NCBI GenBank assembly: GCA_946699065.1
Contig: CAMPDV010002115.1
Span: 21,848 to 85,847, forward strand
From: Loxodes magnus
Lineage: Eukaryota; Ciliophora; Karyorelictea; Loxodida; Loxodidae
Length of the DNA stretch: 64,000 bases
Reading direction: 5' to 3'
A model generated the notes under the pieces. The model saw nothing but the letters and a program-made list of their open reading frames with translations. It was not told the DNA's origin and did no database searches. The stretch's first letter is position 1, and every line of letters begins with the position of its first letter. The translations under genes and the position numbers were made by a program. Below are positions 22,745 to 33,360 of this stretch, piece by piece.

Positions 22745-23515
22745 TATTTTATTAAATGAAATGATATATAGAAAAAATGGAAAATTTCTTGAAAATGTCT
22801 CTTCTAAACAGAATACATCACAATCGATTTATGATTAGCAAAACATACTCTAAGAACTCAAAGCTATGCAATAGGAGAATTTTAAACTTTTAAGAAACTT
22901 ATAAGAGCTTGAAGGAAAAATAACTTACCTAATTTCTAACGCTTAAATACTAAAAAATAAAAATTACAAAATAGACAAACTGAGAATTGAACAAATAGAA
23001 TCCAATGTCAATCAATAAGTGGAATTGACTGAAAGCTTATTTCTAAAAAATACATCAACAAATAACCCCATGGATGTGAAGCGAATCCTCTACCAGCAAA
23101 AATTCCGATAGTAAAGAATAGAAAGTAATGCTGGTATTGCAGGAAATATGACAACATTTTAGGAGGTTACGAAAATTCTAATAAAAATTAAAAATTGAAA
23201 GTTTTAAGTTATGAAAATCCATAAGTAATCTATACTGCATTCCAGAAGGTTTATTATACAGAAAAAAAAGATATACATAGGAAATGAACTCTTGAAGGGA
23301 ATCGTATTTGCTCATTAGAGAAGAAATTTGAATATGTTTAGAATCGAACTTGATTGGAGCAAGATACCTTTAATTAAAAGGGTAAACGGAGTACTGTAAA
23401 ATATGTATTCTAAGAAGAAGACTCAGAAGAAGATTAGAAATGGAATAAAACTTAAGACAATTTTAAACTTTAAACTTTTTTATTAGTGGCAAACCAAATA
23501 AAGGTAACGCCACGT
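22745..23515 (+). mobile_element. ORF1-only knuckle retroposon, element 3 (degenerate)
   Basis: A coiled-coil stretch (YDQQNILQELKAMQQENFKL, then IDKLRIEQIESNVNQQVEL) is followed, in another frame, by a partial knuckle CWYCRKY with HFRRL-type residues after one further shift. The 3' end holds TTTAAACTTTTTTATTAG and a short hairpin GTGGC ... GCCAC (23488-23513), similar to the ends of the elements at 27332 and 44964. It is older than the complete copies. Confidence 0.6.
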
Positions 23516-24048
23516 TAATAAATTATGTTATGTTATAGTTTCTAAAATTATCTAATAATTATTTTTCAAAAATCGATGTATTGAATGCCTCTTTTTTAAT
23601 TTTGGCAAAAAAATTTAAATAGTTAAGAATAAATAATTTTTTTTTATAAGATGTTAGATTATAACTTTTTATTTATTTTTTTATTGACTTTTTTATAATT
23701 TACGCTATAATAAAATAAAATAATAGTTATTTAGCATACAATCCTTATTAATTTATTAAAATAGCTATTTTATTAATTATTAATCTTTTAATTTTGCAAT
23801 TTATTAAGCTTTTAACTACATATATCTGGATCCTTAAATTTTAAATATTTGTTGTTTTTAATTAAGTAATTTTTGTTTATTTTTTTTAATTATTTGATAT
23901 TATCATTTTAGTAAAGATATTTTGATTTACAATTATTAATTTTAAAATTACTGTTAATAAAGGATTTAAATTTTTTTTAATTTAATATGAATAAATTAAA
24001 ATAGCTTAGTTATTAATAATTTATCATGTATTTTTCTTTTTATTATAA
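23516..24048. other. AT-rich spacer, nothing recognised
   Basis: No domain or repeat was recognised. Confidence 0.35.
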
Positions 24049-24100
24049 AGAGCTGCGCACCAACGAGGTGCTACTCGCTATATAATCAAATTTATTTATT
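24049..24100 (+). repeat. Solitary LINE/SINE 3' tail
   Basis: Only the terminal hairpin (GAGCTGCGCACC ... GGTGCTACTCGC) and the AATTTATTTATT tail are present. This is what a severely 5'-truncated retroposition event leaves behind. Confidence 0.8.
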
Positions 24101-25490
24101 TATTATATTCTTTTATCTTGATGCTTAGCTTAATTTACAATTTTTTAAAGGACAACAATTTAGTAATTAAGCCTTCAAATTTTAAATAATATGTATCTTC
24201 ATCAGTTTAAGCAATACAATTCTATCTTTTTATTTTTCCTTTAATAATAATTAAATTAAAATCCAGAGTAGTTAGATTATTCTATAGTTTTATTCACATT
24301 TTTTTCGTTCTTAGTTAGTATATTCATCTTATAAAATGATTTATCCTGATGCTTAATTAACATATTCTATTGTGTTTTTAAAAAGTGTTATCGCAATTAT
24401 AAAAATTTATTTATTATATATAAACATTTATTTTATTTTAAATTAATAGTATTTTTTATTATGTTATTAGATTAAATTTCCGAAACATTTTTTTAATTTT
24501 TAAAAGATTAACAAAATTTAAAAATTTTAGTCTTATAGATTGTAAAGTAATTTTTTATAGTATTATTAATTAATATTTAATTGTTTTTAATAACTTCTAA
24601 AATTGTTTGGTTTGAAAATAAAAATATTCAAGTTAACTATAATTTAATTTTAAATTCTACAGTTAATTCTATTAAGTACTAAACTTAGATTTAAAAATAA
24701 TTGTTATGAAAGCTATGCATTACTAATAATTAGCTTATAGCTTAATTATTTTAGCTTTTTTCAGTATGAGCAAATATATTTATTAAAATTTTTCATATCT
24801 TTTATTAAAAAAATGTTTTCTTTCATTATAAAAAATAAAATTTTATAAGTTTTTATTGGTGTATGAATAAAGATTAAGATATAACCTAAAAGATTTTAAT
24901 TTTTCCGCTATTAAATTATTTTTCGAAGAAAGGAAATATTACTGAGCTTTAATTATTTTAGCAATTTTGAATTCTTAAATATACATTAAAATATTTATTT
25001 ATTTTTATTTATCTTATTATAATATTTATCATCCTTGTCTATATTAAATAGCAAAACACTAAATTAATAAATTATATAAAAAAATGTTATATAGTATCAG
25101 TCTATTAAATAAATATTCTTAGTAAAAGCTTAAAGTGAAAAAATCAAATTTATTTTTTTATTATTAAAATATTTATCCATCTTTAAAAGTTCCTGTAGTA
25201 AATCTCCGAGAAATAATAAAAATTTATCTAAAAAATATTTTTTAATATTCCTCTCTATATTATGCATTATCTAAAAATATTTAAATAATTTTCTTTAATA
25301 AGAATAACTTTAGACTTAAAAATTTGATTCAAAATTTCTATAATTTTGGTTCTGTCCGAAAAATCTTGTATAGCATAAAACTCTGAGCAAAAAACAAAAT
25401 TAAAATTTTTAACTTAGGGGAATAAAAATTAAATAGTTTTAATAATTTATTTTATTTTAAAATAATTTTAGTTATTTAGAAGATATTATA
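24101..25490. other. AT-rich intergenic region, no gene recognised
   Basis: About 1.4 kb without recognisable coding, RNA or repeat signal, up to the 10-bp tandem array. Confidence 0.4.
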
Positions 25491-25596
25491 CAAAATTAAA
25501 CAAAATTAAACAAAATTAAACAAAATTAAACAAAATTAAACAAAATTAAACAAAATTAAACAAAATTAAACAAAATTAAACAAAATTAAACAAAAA
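25491..25596 (+). repeat. Perfect 10-bp tandem array (CAAAATTAAA)x10
   Basis: Ten exact copies of CAAAATTAAA run from 25491 to 25590, followed by a partial copy CAAAAA. The unit is close to one helical turn, which would put each A-tract on the same face of DNA and could produce intrinsic bending. Confidence 0.97.
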
Positions 25597-25769
25597 TAGC
25601 AAAAATATATCCTTTCTCTTTTTATTTCTTACCTCTCACCATTTTTCACTTTCAGTACCTTTATTCATAAAAATTTTTGATTTTAACTCTTTCATTTTTA
25701 ATAATTTAAATAATTTCCTTTTTAACTTTTTAATTTTATAATTTTCAAGAAACTTCCTTTTAAATCTTT

Positions 25770-26625
25770 TTACTAGTAAAAAAATTCAGAAGGTCTCAAG
25801 GAGGTTTTTTGCAGGTTCCTTAGATAAAGGAGCAAAAACCAGAGACTTCTAATTCTTCATCCATCACGGCTTCTTTAATAAAATAATAATCTTCTTAATC
25901 TTAATAACCTCCAATAATTGAAAATTTAAGAAAATCTTAAATAAAATAAGAACTTAAATAAGCATAAACAGAATAAAACTAATAATAAAATATTTATTTT
26001 CTTCCTAAACCAAGTAACTATAGGAAATAAGAGAATCCAAAAGCAATGCAAAAATAGACAAATGAAGAATAATTATTAATTGAAAGTCTTTTGAAATCAG
26101 TACGTATTCTGTAAGAAGAAGTAAAAATATTAAGATAAGAAAACAAAAAATTATTAGAAAAAGTTTAAATACTGAAGAAAGATTAGTCAAATAAGAAATC
26201 GAAGTATAGCAACTTGGTCAAAAAAGAATAGAGCCTCTAATCTAAGAAATAAAAATGGAAGTAGAAGATGATAGGCAAATAGAACCGACCAATATTAGAA
26301 GGATTCTCAAGAGATGTTACCTATGCTAATCAAGATTCCATAGATTAAAGAGTTGCAAGATATACAAGGAAAAGATGAAGAGAAACAGCGAAGAAGTCCG
26401 AAGAGAATTAACAAAAATTTACGTGACGATGGAAAGAAGAATTTACAGAAGAAGAATTTTCTATTCGAGTTCCAGAACTCCGAAAAAAACTGGACGACCC
26501 GAATTTTTATTTTAAGCATCCAGGAGCGATCACTAGATGTCAGTGGAAATGAGGCTGAAATACCTCATAGCCACAAACACTTTATAATTAAGTATATTAT
26601 TATTATTATTAAACCTTTTTGCTCT
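25770..26625 (+). mobile_element. ORF1-only knuckle retroposon, element 4 (ATT tail)
   Basis: The N-terminal part reads RSQGGFLQVP, recalling the family's GFYTTS peptide. A Q-rich linker and coiled coil follow (LLKSVRILQEEVKILRQENK). In another frame comes an intact knuckle CYLCQSRFHRLKSC (C-x2-C-x4-H-x4-C, about 26314-26355) and a basic tail (RRIYRRRIFYSSSRTPKK). The element ends in (ATT)n at 26603-26618. One frameshift separates coil and knuckle. Confidence 0.65.
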
Positions 26626-27316
26626 TAAATTAATCTTTTAGAAATCTTTTACCTTTTAAATCTCTTTTACTATACTATAATTATAAACTAATTTAAATAA
26701 AAATAATTAACTCAAATAATTTAGAAACATAAAAAATACTTAATATTTTAATTAATAACTCCACACTTATCAAACTATACCTAAAAGAATATCAAAACTA
26801 AATACCAGAACAAATTAAAAGAATCAGCAATAATTATAACTTCCTAATAAAATAATCAAAAATAATAATAAAGTATCCTTTTTACTTAAATACTAAAACT
26901 TAAACTAAACTAAATATTTTACACTTATTACATTTTAGTATACTCTCACAAATATTACATCTTAAATTTACTCTTACCTAGATTAAATTAATTACATTTT
27001 TTTAAAAACCATCTTAACTATAAAATCTATTAAACTATATATTGCAATATAACAATATAACACTTAACCTTAAATACAAGATATTATTTTCTTAAATAGA
27101 ATAAATAAACAAAATATAAACTTACTTTAAATATAACTTTTTACTAAAAAACTACTAATAAATAGCATTAATTTTATTATATACATTAATTCCAAACTAA
27201 AACTTAAAACATAATATAAAATACATACACACCATAATTATGAAACTTATATATTCTAATAGCAAACTAAAAAGAATAAAATAATAAAGTATATTCAAAA
27301 GATAATTAAATTAAAA
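26626..27316. other. G-poor AT-rich spacer
   Basis: The plus strand is almost free of G over about 600 bp while C is common, a marked strand asymmetry. No coding or structural feature was recognised. Confidence 0.45.
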
Positions 27317-27331
27317 TATAATCATATTATA

Positions 27332-28274
27332 CTTATAAAAAAAATGGTGGAAGGTTTCAAATCAGGCTTCTATACTACCTCTTCCTAAGCCAAAAAGAAA
27401 GGGAGGAAGCAGGAAACCAAGACTTAATAATCTCCTCTATCTTAACCCTAATCCATACTGAACTAACGACCTGGAATATAACAAGAAGAGTGGAAGCTAG
27501 TATTGAAGACAGCCCATATAGATACTCCAATCTCAGCTTAGAAACTGAGAAAGCAGATGAAGTCTGCTCTCCACCAGGAGGTGACGGAATTCAATCCCTC
27601 TGGCCAGATGAGCATGGAATAACTCATCAGAGTAGTGCTAAATTTCTAGGAAGATGTTAGGAAACTCAAGAAAGACAATGAAAAATTAATGGAAAAGCTT
27701 GACCTAGCTCAAGGAATAGAGTCAAGACTTATGTCTTAAGAACGAGAATTGAGTGCTTTCTGGAATATATCGTAGGATTAAACTAGACTAATCCCAGAAT
27801 TAGCATTAAAAACAGACTTAATTGGACAACAGACTTTAGAGACTAGAAGAGAAACTAAATGAGCAGAAAGGCGACGCTATGTTGATTGAAGAAATTGACA
27901 AGAAATTGAAGAAGACCAAACCAATCAAGGTTGTAAAAAGATGCTATTATTGCGACTCGGAGCAATGCTTCTGAAGAAAATGCAAGGAAATCCTGAGCTT
28001 AAAGAACCTATACTGGGAAAAATAGAGAAAGAAACGCAGAAAAGAAAGGTTAGACAATTGCAGCAGAGGAGAAAAAAAGAAAGACTATGAATGACGGAAT
28101 TGGAACTATTTATAAGAAGAAACTTTCATGGAACTGAAGATGGAACTAGCGATAACAAGATCAAGTGGGTGTGAGAGGAGAAGCTTTTAAACTTTTTAAC
28201 TTAATCCCAGAGCAATCCGGTTATCGGCAGAAAGAGGTGAAATTCCTCCAAGATCGCCAAACTTAATATTAATC
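27332..28274 (+). mobile_element. ORF1-only knuckle retroposon, element 5 (perfect TSD)
   Basis: An exact 15-bp duplication, TATAATCATATTATA, flanks the element (27317-27331 and 28275-28289). ATG 27344 begins MVEGFKSGFYTTSSQAKKK. The coil region KQMKSALHQEVTEFNPSGQ, then MSMEQLIRVVLNFQEDVRKL, is nearly identical to the element at 44964. After one shift near 27840 comes LEEKLNEQKGDAMLIEEID and the knuckle CYYCDSEQCFWRKC, in which the usual histidine is a cysteine (C-x2-C-x4-C-x4-C). The 3' end forms a GGC ... GCC hairpin (about 28216-28258). Confidence 0.8.
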
Positions 28275-28289
28275 TATAATCATATTATA

Positions 28290-28687
28290 TTTTTATTTAC
28301 TTTACATAAAATATAATTGGTCATTAATACTTGTAATACTCTTTTGAATAAAGGCAAACATATTGAGATATACTTTTTTATTTTTTAAATTAAGTAGAGA
28401 TTTAAATAAAGTATATAAAGTCATTCATTCTCTCACCAATTTATCACTATAACTATGTAAAATTGATTCTCACGTCCTATATCACTAATAAATTGCAACT
28501 TACCCCCTTATTAATACTTTTAACAAATACACATACATTCTATAAGCAATAATAATTATTAAATATTACCTTCTAATTAAGGTAATATAAAAATAGTTGT
28601 TACCATCTAAAGAGAGAACTATAAATACCTCTTACATACTATCAATATAATAAAAAATTACGATCTTAATGGAAACTTAAAATGTAG
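28290..28687. other. AT-rich spacer, nothing recognised
   Basis: No feature apart from the start of the 39-bp repeats at its right edge. Confidence 0.35.
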
Positions 28688-28985
28688 CTTACCAACTTTA
28701 TGTTTTAAGAATGATAAATACTTACAGCCTATAGTTTTAAATAATATTAAATGTTTACCATCTATAGTTTTAAAAAATATTAAAAGTTTAACTTACAGAC
28801 TATAAGTTTTAAAGAATATTAAATGCTTAACTTACCCCCTATAGTTATAAAGAATATTAAAGGCTTAACTTACATTCTATAAGTTTTAAAGAATAGTAAA
28901 TGCTTAGCTTACATACTATAAGTTATAAAGAATATTAAATGTTTAACTTACTTGCTATAAGTTTTAAAGAATATTAAATGCCTAA
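28688..28985 (+). repeat. 39-bp minisatellite, about 8 units
   Basis: Units start with CTTAC and share CTATAAGTTTTAAAGAATAT. The last four or five units are 38-39 bp and nearly identical; the first ones are shorter and more diverged. The array lies 100 bp beyond the 3' end of the minus-strand RING-UBL gene. Confidence 0.85.
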
Positions 28986-29087
28986 CTTACCTATAAATAA
29001 AATTTTTAAAACATGTCGTACCTCCTAAATTATTTATAAAATAACTTACCCTCTTCTTTAATTAAACATTTAACTATTAATCTTACT

Positions 29088-30104
29088 TCACTTCATTTGA
29101 AGCCTTTCCCCATTGACAAGTTATAAACTCGATATAGTTTAAGTGTCCTACACTTTATTGTTGTTCTTTAAGATGTTGAGAGTATATGCGTATAACTAAG
29201 TTTAATTTTAGATTTATTCTTTTATCTACTTTATCGTAGTCTCTTATTTGACCTAGAGCTATAATGTCTTATTGTTTGGCGATACTATGGTTATCTAGAT
29301 ATCCTAAAGTATTGCCTACTAAGGAATATTTTGAGGTTAATAAATTGGTTTAGGATCTTCGTGTGGTGTTTTTTAAAACAGTTATTTTAACTAGTCTTGT
29401 TGTGAAGATAACTACTATTACAGATTATAGACTTAGTTACTCAAATTTTATATCTCATTCTTCAAATGGCCATTTTCCTAAAGTATTTACACTTGATTTA
29501 ACTTGTAATTGTCTAACTCCTCATAAACCTTAACCGATGCCTAAATATTCTACTAGATGATCCTTTAAGCATCAGTTACTAATTTCATTACTTATGGCTC
29601 ATACTAAGAAATATCTAAACCTTAATAATTATACTACTACTACTAGTTATTGCTCTTATCCATCATCTATTTCTAGATTTTAAAGAACCTTAACTACTGT
29701 TAGATTTACTTATCCCACTAAACCAACTACCTTTATAAGACGATGTTGTCCTTAAAAACATAACTGCTTACATGCTTGATTAACTACTAAATGAAATTAA
29801 ATTAGACCTTAGTCAATAAAACATAAGCTTAACGTAATTTCGAAGATTGATTCTCCGATAATGCTACCCTTTCCACGACACTCTTTTACTCAAGATGCTT
29901 AAGTAACTAACTGTCTTCTTACAATCTCGAAGGATGGATCATATGAACTTGCTGACAGTTTGCACATTCGATACTTTTGCTGCTTAAAAATTAATTATAA
30001 GTACAGATTGCACATATGTTATGCTAACATGGCAAAAACATGGGAAGCCTTTCCTTTCCGTCGAAGATTCCTTTGCAAGATTGACATTAAGCAATCTAGG
30101 ACAT
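29088..30104 (-). CDS. RING - coiled coil - ubiquitin-like protein, 338 aa
   Basis: ATG 30104 (minus) to TGA 29090-29088 is one open frame. Residues 1-60 form a complete RING pattern: CQSC, a spacer, CQHNICAIC (C-x-H-x2-C-x2-C, with TAG for Q) and CANC. A long Q-rich helical region follows (about residues 65-255, for example NGHLKNEIQNLSNQVYNLQ). The C-terminal 75 residues look like a ubiquitin fold: VSPNNKTLQLQVKQETTIKQ, then IKEQIQNQTQL, and VQDTQTISSLQLVNGERLQM. A RING plus UBL suggests a ubiquitin-pathway ligase or adaptor; this is inference. The terminal TGA directly after the last expected strand supports TGA as the stop. It shares the N-terminal architecture of the genes at 16802 and 18722. 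The upstream flank meets the duplicated block at 30207. Confidence 0.8.
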
Positions 30105-30206
30105 TTTAAATTATTATTTTTTAGAAAATAAATCCTTATAAACAAAAAACCACTTAAGTATACTTTAAACAATACTATGAAATTAAAAAAATACGTAGAT
30201 AAAAGA

Positions 30207-30945
30207 ATAATTTTATATTCTCTTTTCATTTCTATAATGATATTTCTTTTTAATTTTTACTATTTCTTCCTTTTTTTCAATAATTTTATCAGAAATAAGA
30301 AGCTTTAGCTATTTTTATAGATGCTTTTATGAGATAAAAATGGTATTAATTCTCTCTGCTTTATTTTTAGATTTTTATTTCCTCTGATAATAAATAAATT
30401 GGATTATAGAGCGCGTAGCACTCTCGTTGGTGCGCAGCTCTTTAAATTAATTTTATTTAAAGTCGAAAAAAAAATTTATGTCTCTCTATCCTTATTTTCT
30501 CTTTCTGCAGTACATCCCTGTAATTTTTCCTTCCAAAGCATAGGATGCAATATGCGATTACAGGTACATTGCCCCGACCTATGATGAAAGAAGTTTCCTC
30601 CTGGCATTCAGATTTCTCCAGCTAGTCACATCTTCTTTCTCTTATAAATAGTTTGTCTTCCTCCGATTTATCCTCCGTCCACGCTCATTTTTTAGTTGCC
30701 TTGCTAGGCCTCCAAGCAGCATCCGAAGGAAAGGGCTTTCCACCCTATTTAAATTCTGAATATTTTTATAATATTGTAGTATAATAATAAATAATCTATT
30801 TAATCTTTTGATACAATCTAGTTTTACAGTTATTGCTAATTCTTTGCTGCTTTATTTATTTTTAACTATTTGCTATGAGCAAGGTGATAGATTAGCTATT
30901 TTAGTTTTATTGCATAATTCTATTTAAAATATCTTAAGTCTATTC
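30207..30945. repeat. Segmental duplicate of 4511-5205
   Basis: Same order of flank, minus-strand SINE and flank as at 4511-5205. It differs by scattered substitutions and by an extra stretch inside the SINE near 30640-30665 that copy 1 lacks. Confidence 0.75.
30389..30746 (-). repeat. SINE family A, copy 2
   Basis: It has the same minus-strand body and 3' hairpin tail (30391-30443) as the copy at 4683-5015, with about 25 bp more internal sequence, closer in length to the plus-strand copy at 62509. Confidence 0.75.
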
Positions 30946-30954
30946 AAATTATTT

Positions 30955-31720
30955 TTAACCACCAAATCGGCAAAGAAAAGAGAAGAAGGTGTGAATCTCA
31001 AAGAAAAAAGTAATTTTTCTCCTCTAGTCCTAGAAGAATACGACTATGTCTTCTAGAGCTCCATAAGAATAAGAACAGTCATTCAAGAAGCAATAAATAT
31101 CTGCTCTGATAGCAGAGAGTTCTTCTTATCCAGTTCCAGATATTAGGAATAGCTTTTCTTTAGCTTAGATGAGCTGCAACAAGAAATTTATTTACTCAAG
31201 TCTGGAAATTCTAAGGACAGAGTAGGTTTGCCGACTTAAATTAGGAACTTAAATTTGTTAAGATTGATCTGAAGAGGGAAGTCTAGAGATTATTGGTTGA
31301 GCTCAACTTGACCAAGAAGAATCATAATATTAGAGAAGCATTCTGGAGCAAGGGATTGGCTTCCTTGTGGTACAAAAAAAGACTTTAAGGTATCTCCCTA
31401 CTTACTCTAGCCTATCCGCTAGAGATTGAAATAAGAGTATCATCCCTATTAGCTAAACCAATCTGCGAGCAAAGTAAGGTGTCGAAAAAGCAATAATTCA
31501 ATTGTGGTAGTGGATGGCATCTTTACCGAAACTGTAAGAGATTTCTCTCTCAATAAAGAGATTATTGGAGATAATTAGAGGTAATTAGAGGCACAGAAAA
31601 TATATCGCTAAGATAGTAAAGGAAAAACAAAATTATAAATTATACCGAAGTTAACTCCTCTTCCACGACTCTTCTAGGAGAATTTATAGGTAGAACTTGG
31701 ATTATAATAAAAAGGTAAAA
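30955..31720 (+). mobile_element. ORF1-only knuckle retroposon, element 6
   Basis: The coding-like part reads LNQELKFVKIDLKREVQRLL, then VELNLTKKNHNIREAFWSKG, and a partial knuckle NCGSGWHLYRNC (about 31498-31533) whose first cysteine is missing. A basic tail follows (RDYWRQLEVIRG). It lies between the duplicated SINE block and element 7. No clear target-site duplication was found. Confidence 0.6.
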
Positions 31721-32390
31721 ATAACTTTTTAGAGCAAGAAATGGGATGGATACTGTTTAAAAAATGAAGTTTCACCAGCATACAGAAATATCCTACTAAT
31801 AGTAACAGAGGAAAAGCTGTTAAAAAAAAGTAATCCGATGTGGATATGGACGTGAAAAGGACTTAAAATATAACAAAAGTATCTAAGTTTATAAGTTATT
31901 TTATATACAAAATTAAAAAGAAATATAAATTGGTCTGATGGCATAAATCTTGAATAAGCAACTTCATATTAATTAATATTTGAATTAGTTTGCAATGGTT
32001 GTTATAAATCTACATTCTTTAACCAATAAAAATGTAAATTTAGTAAATTTAAGTTTACATTTAAAGTAGGAAGATTAATAGAATAATATGATCTTTTATT
32101 TTTAACAATAATAGACAATTATTTCCTTTTTACAGACTTTTTTATTAATTAAATATAAAATGTTGATAATTCATAGTGCTCAATATTGATGAAATTACAT
32201 CAATAATATTTATTATTAAATTAGCTTTCTTTATTACTACTACTAAAAATAAAAACTAATATATAATGAATATTTAACTAAGTATTATTAGAATTAGCTT
32301 AATTATAAAACGAAAGATAGAAAATAAAAAAGTAATTAAATAAACTTAATTAATAAACAAAAATACTTTTAAATTAAAACCATTAAAATT
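31721..32390. other. 5' flank of TPR-pseudokinase copy 2, no gene
   Basis: Part of it (about 32035-32390) resembles the upstream flank of copy 3 (41870-42040). It includes an inverted repeat AAATGTAAA ... TTTACATTT at about 32027-32060. Element 7 has separated this flank from the gene. Confidence 0.5.
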
Positions 32391-33274
32391 AACTAAAATC
32401 AAGCCAGGCTTTTTACCAAATTAAATTAGAAACGTAAAAATTAACAAGAATCTGAAGAGAAAAAGTAGAAACAATCAAAACCGAGGAAGAGAATGTCCAT
32501 GTCTCCAAAGTAATAAGAAACTCCAATTGACTAAGATCTTTCAGAAATTAATATTAGTGAGTATCAAAATAGCATTGAATAACTTACAGAATTAGTAAAA
32601 ATTTTGCTTAACGAGGTTAAAAAGCTTAAGGAGTAAAATCAAATATTGATAGAGAATCGTGGAAACGTAGAAGACAGATTAATTAAATAAGAAAGAGAAA
32701 TAGATGCCTATTGAAATATTCAAACTGACTGCTCTTAGCAAATATAGTAAATGATATTAGACTCATAATCATAATTAATTAAATAAACAGAACGTGCATA
32801 ATAGCCAGAACCAATTACGATATTGGGGCAAAATCAAATTTAAGAATAGTTTTAAAACAATTAGCAAGGTTGTCAAATGGAAATTGAAAAAAGACAAAAA
32901 ATTTATCAGAATACAATGAAGAGTAGAAAGTGCTATTACTGTAAGAAAAAAGGACACTAATATAAATAGTGTAGAAATTTCTATGTATTCAAGAATGAAT
33001 TTAGTTAGAGAGCTAAGAGACTGACAGAAAGAATTTATATTACTAAGAGAAGATCTATTTATCTAATTAAAGAGACAAGCGCCAAAAGAATACTAGCAAG
33101 GTAGTTGGATGAAAGATGGAGAGAGAAGAGAAATACAAGATTTAAGATAAGAAAAAATAGAAATGAAACAATAAACTTTTCTTTTTATCCACCAGACTAT
33201 TCTGGCTGGAAAGAGGGAAATTGGTGAAAATCCAAGAAGACCTCTAAACAATTGTATCGATTATTATTATTATA
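32391..33274 (+). mobile_element. ORF1-only knuckle retroposon, element 7
   Basis: The 5' end TCAAGCCAGGCTTTTTACC echoes the family motif that encodes FKxGFYTT. The 3' end is an (ATT)n tail (33258-33272). Flanking AAAACCATTAAAA and AAAAAGCATTAAAA look like an aged target-site duplication; the equivalent flank of copy 3 at about 42010-42030 is uninterrupted. The insertion lies about 90 bp upstream of the ATG of TPR-pseudokinase copy 2. Confidence 0.7.
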
Positions 33275-33275
33275 A
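32493..33275 (+). CDS. Coiled-coil CCHC knuckle protein of element 7
   Basis: ATG 32493, or 32499, opens an unbroken frame of about 260 codons. The order is an acidic N-terminus (QETPIDQDLSEINISEYQNS), a coiled coil (LVKILLNEVKKLKEQNQILI), a Q-rich middle, the knuckle CYYCKKKGHQYKQC (C-x2-C-x4-H-x4-C, about 32930-32971), and a basic tail (RRSIYLIKETSAKRILARQL) ending with PPDYSGWKEGNWW. Lysines and arginines around the knuckle suggest nucleic-acid binding, as in LINE ORF1 proteins. There is no RT. The frame ends inside the ATT tail without a TGA, so the stop is either TAA 33273 or absent. The intact frame makes it a candidate for a functional copy. Confidence 0.7.
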
Positions 33276-33360
33276 AAAGCATTAAAAGCTAAAAAATATA
33301 AGTATATTAATAACTATAAAAAGGTTTAATAATTACTAAATTATTATTAACATTTATAAA

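Noticed and set aside
25491-25596. CRISPR-like array
   Set aside because: The units are contiguous 10-mers with no spacers, and the genome is eukaryotic.
28688-28985. Second possible CRISPR array
   Set aside because: Repeats are head-to-tail without unique spacers and vary along the unit, so it is a minisatellite.
31729-31944. Minus-strand 71-codon frame
   Set aside because: It is the opposite strand of retroposon and flank sequence with no domain; open only by chance.
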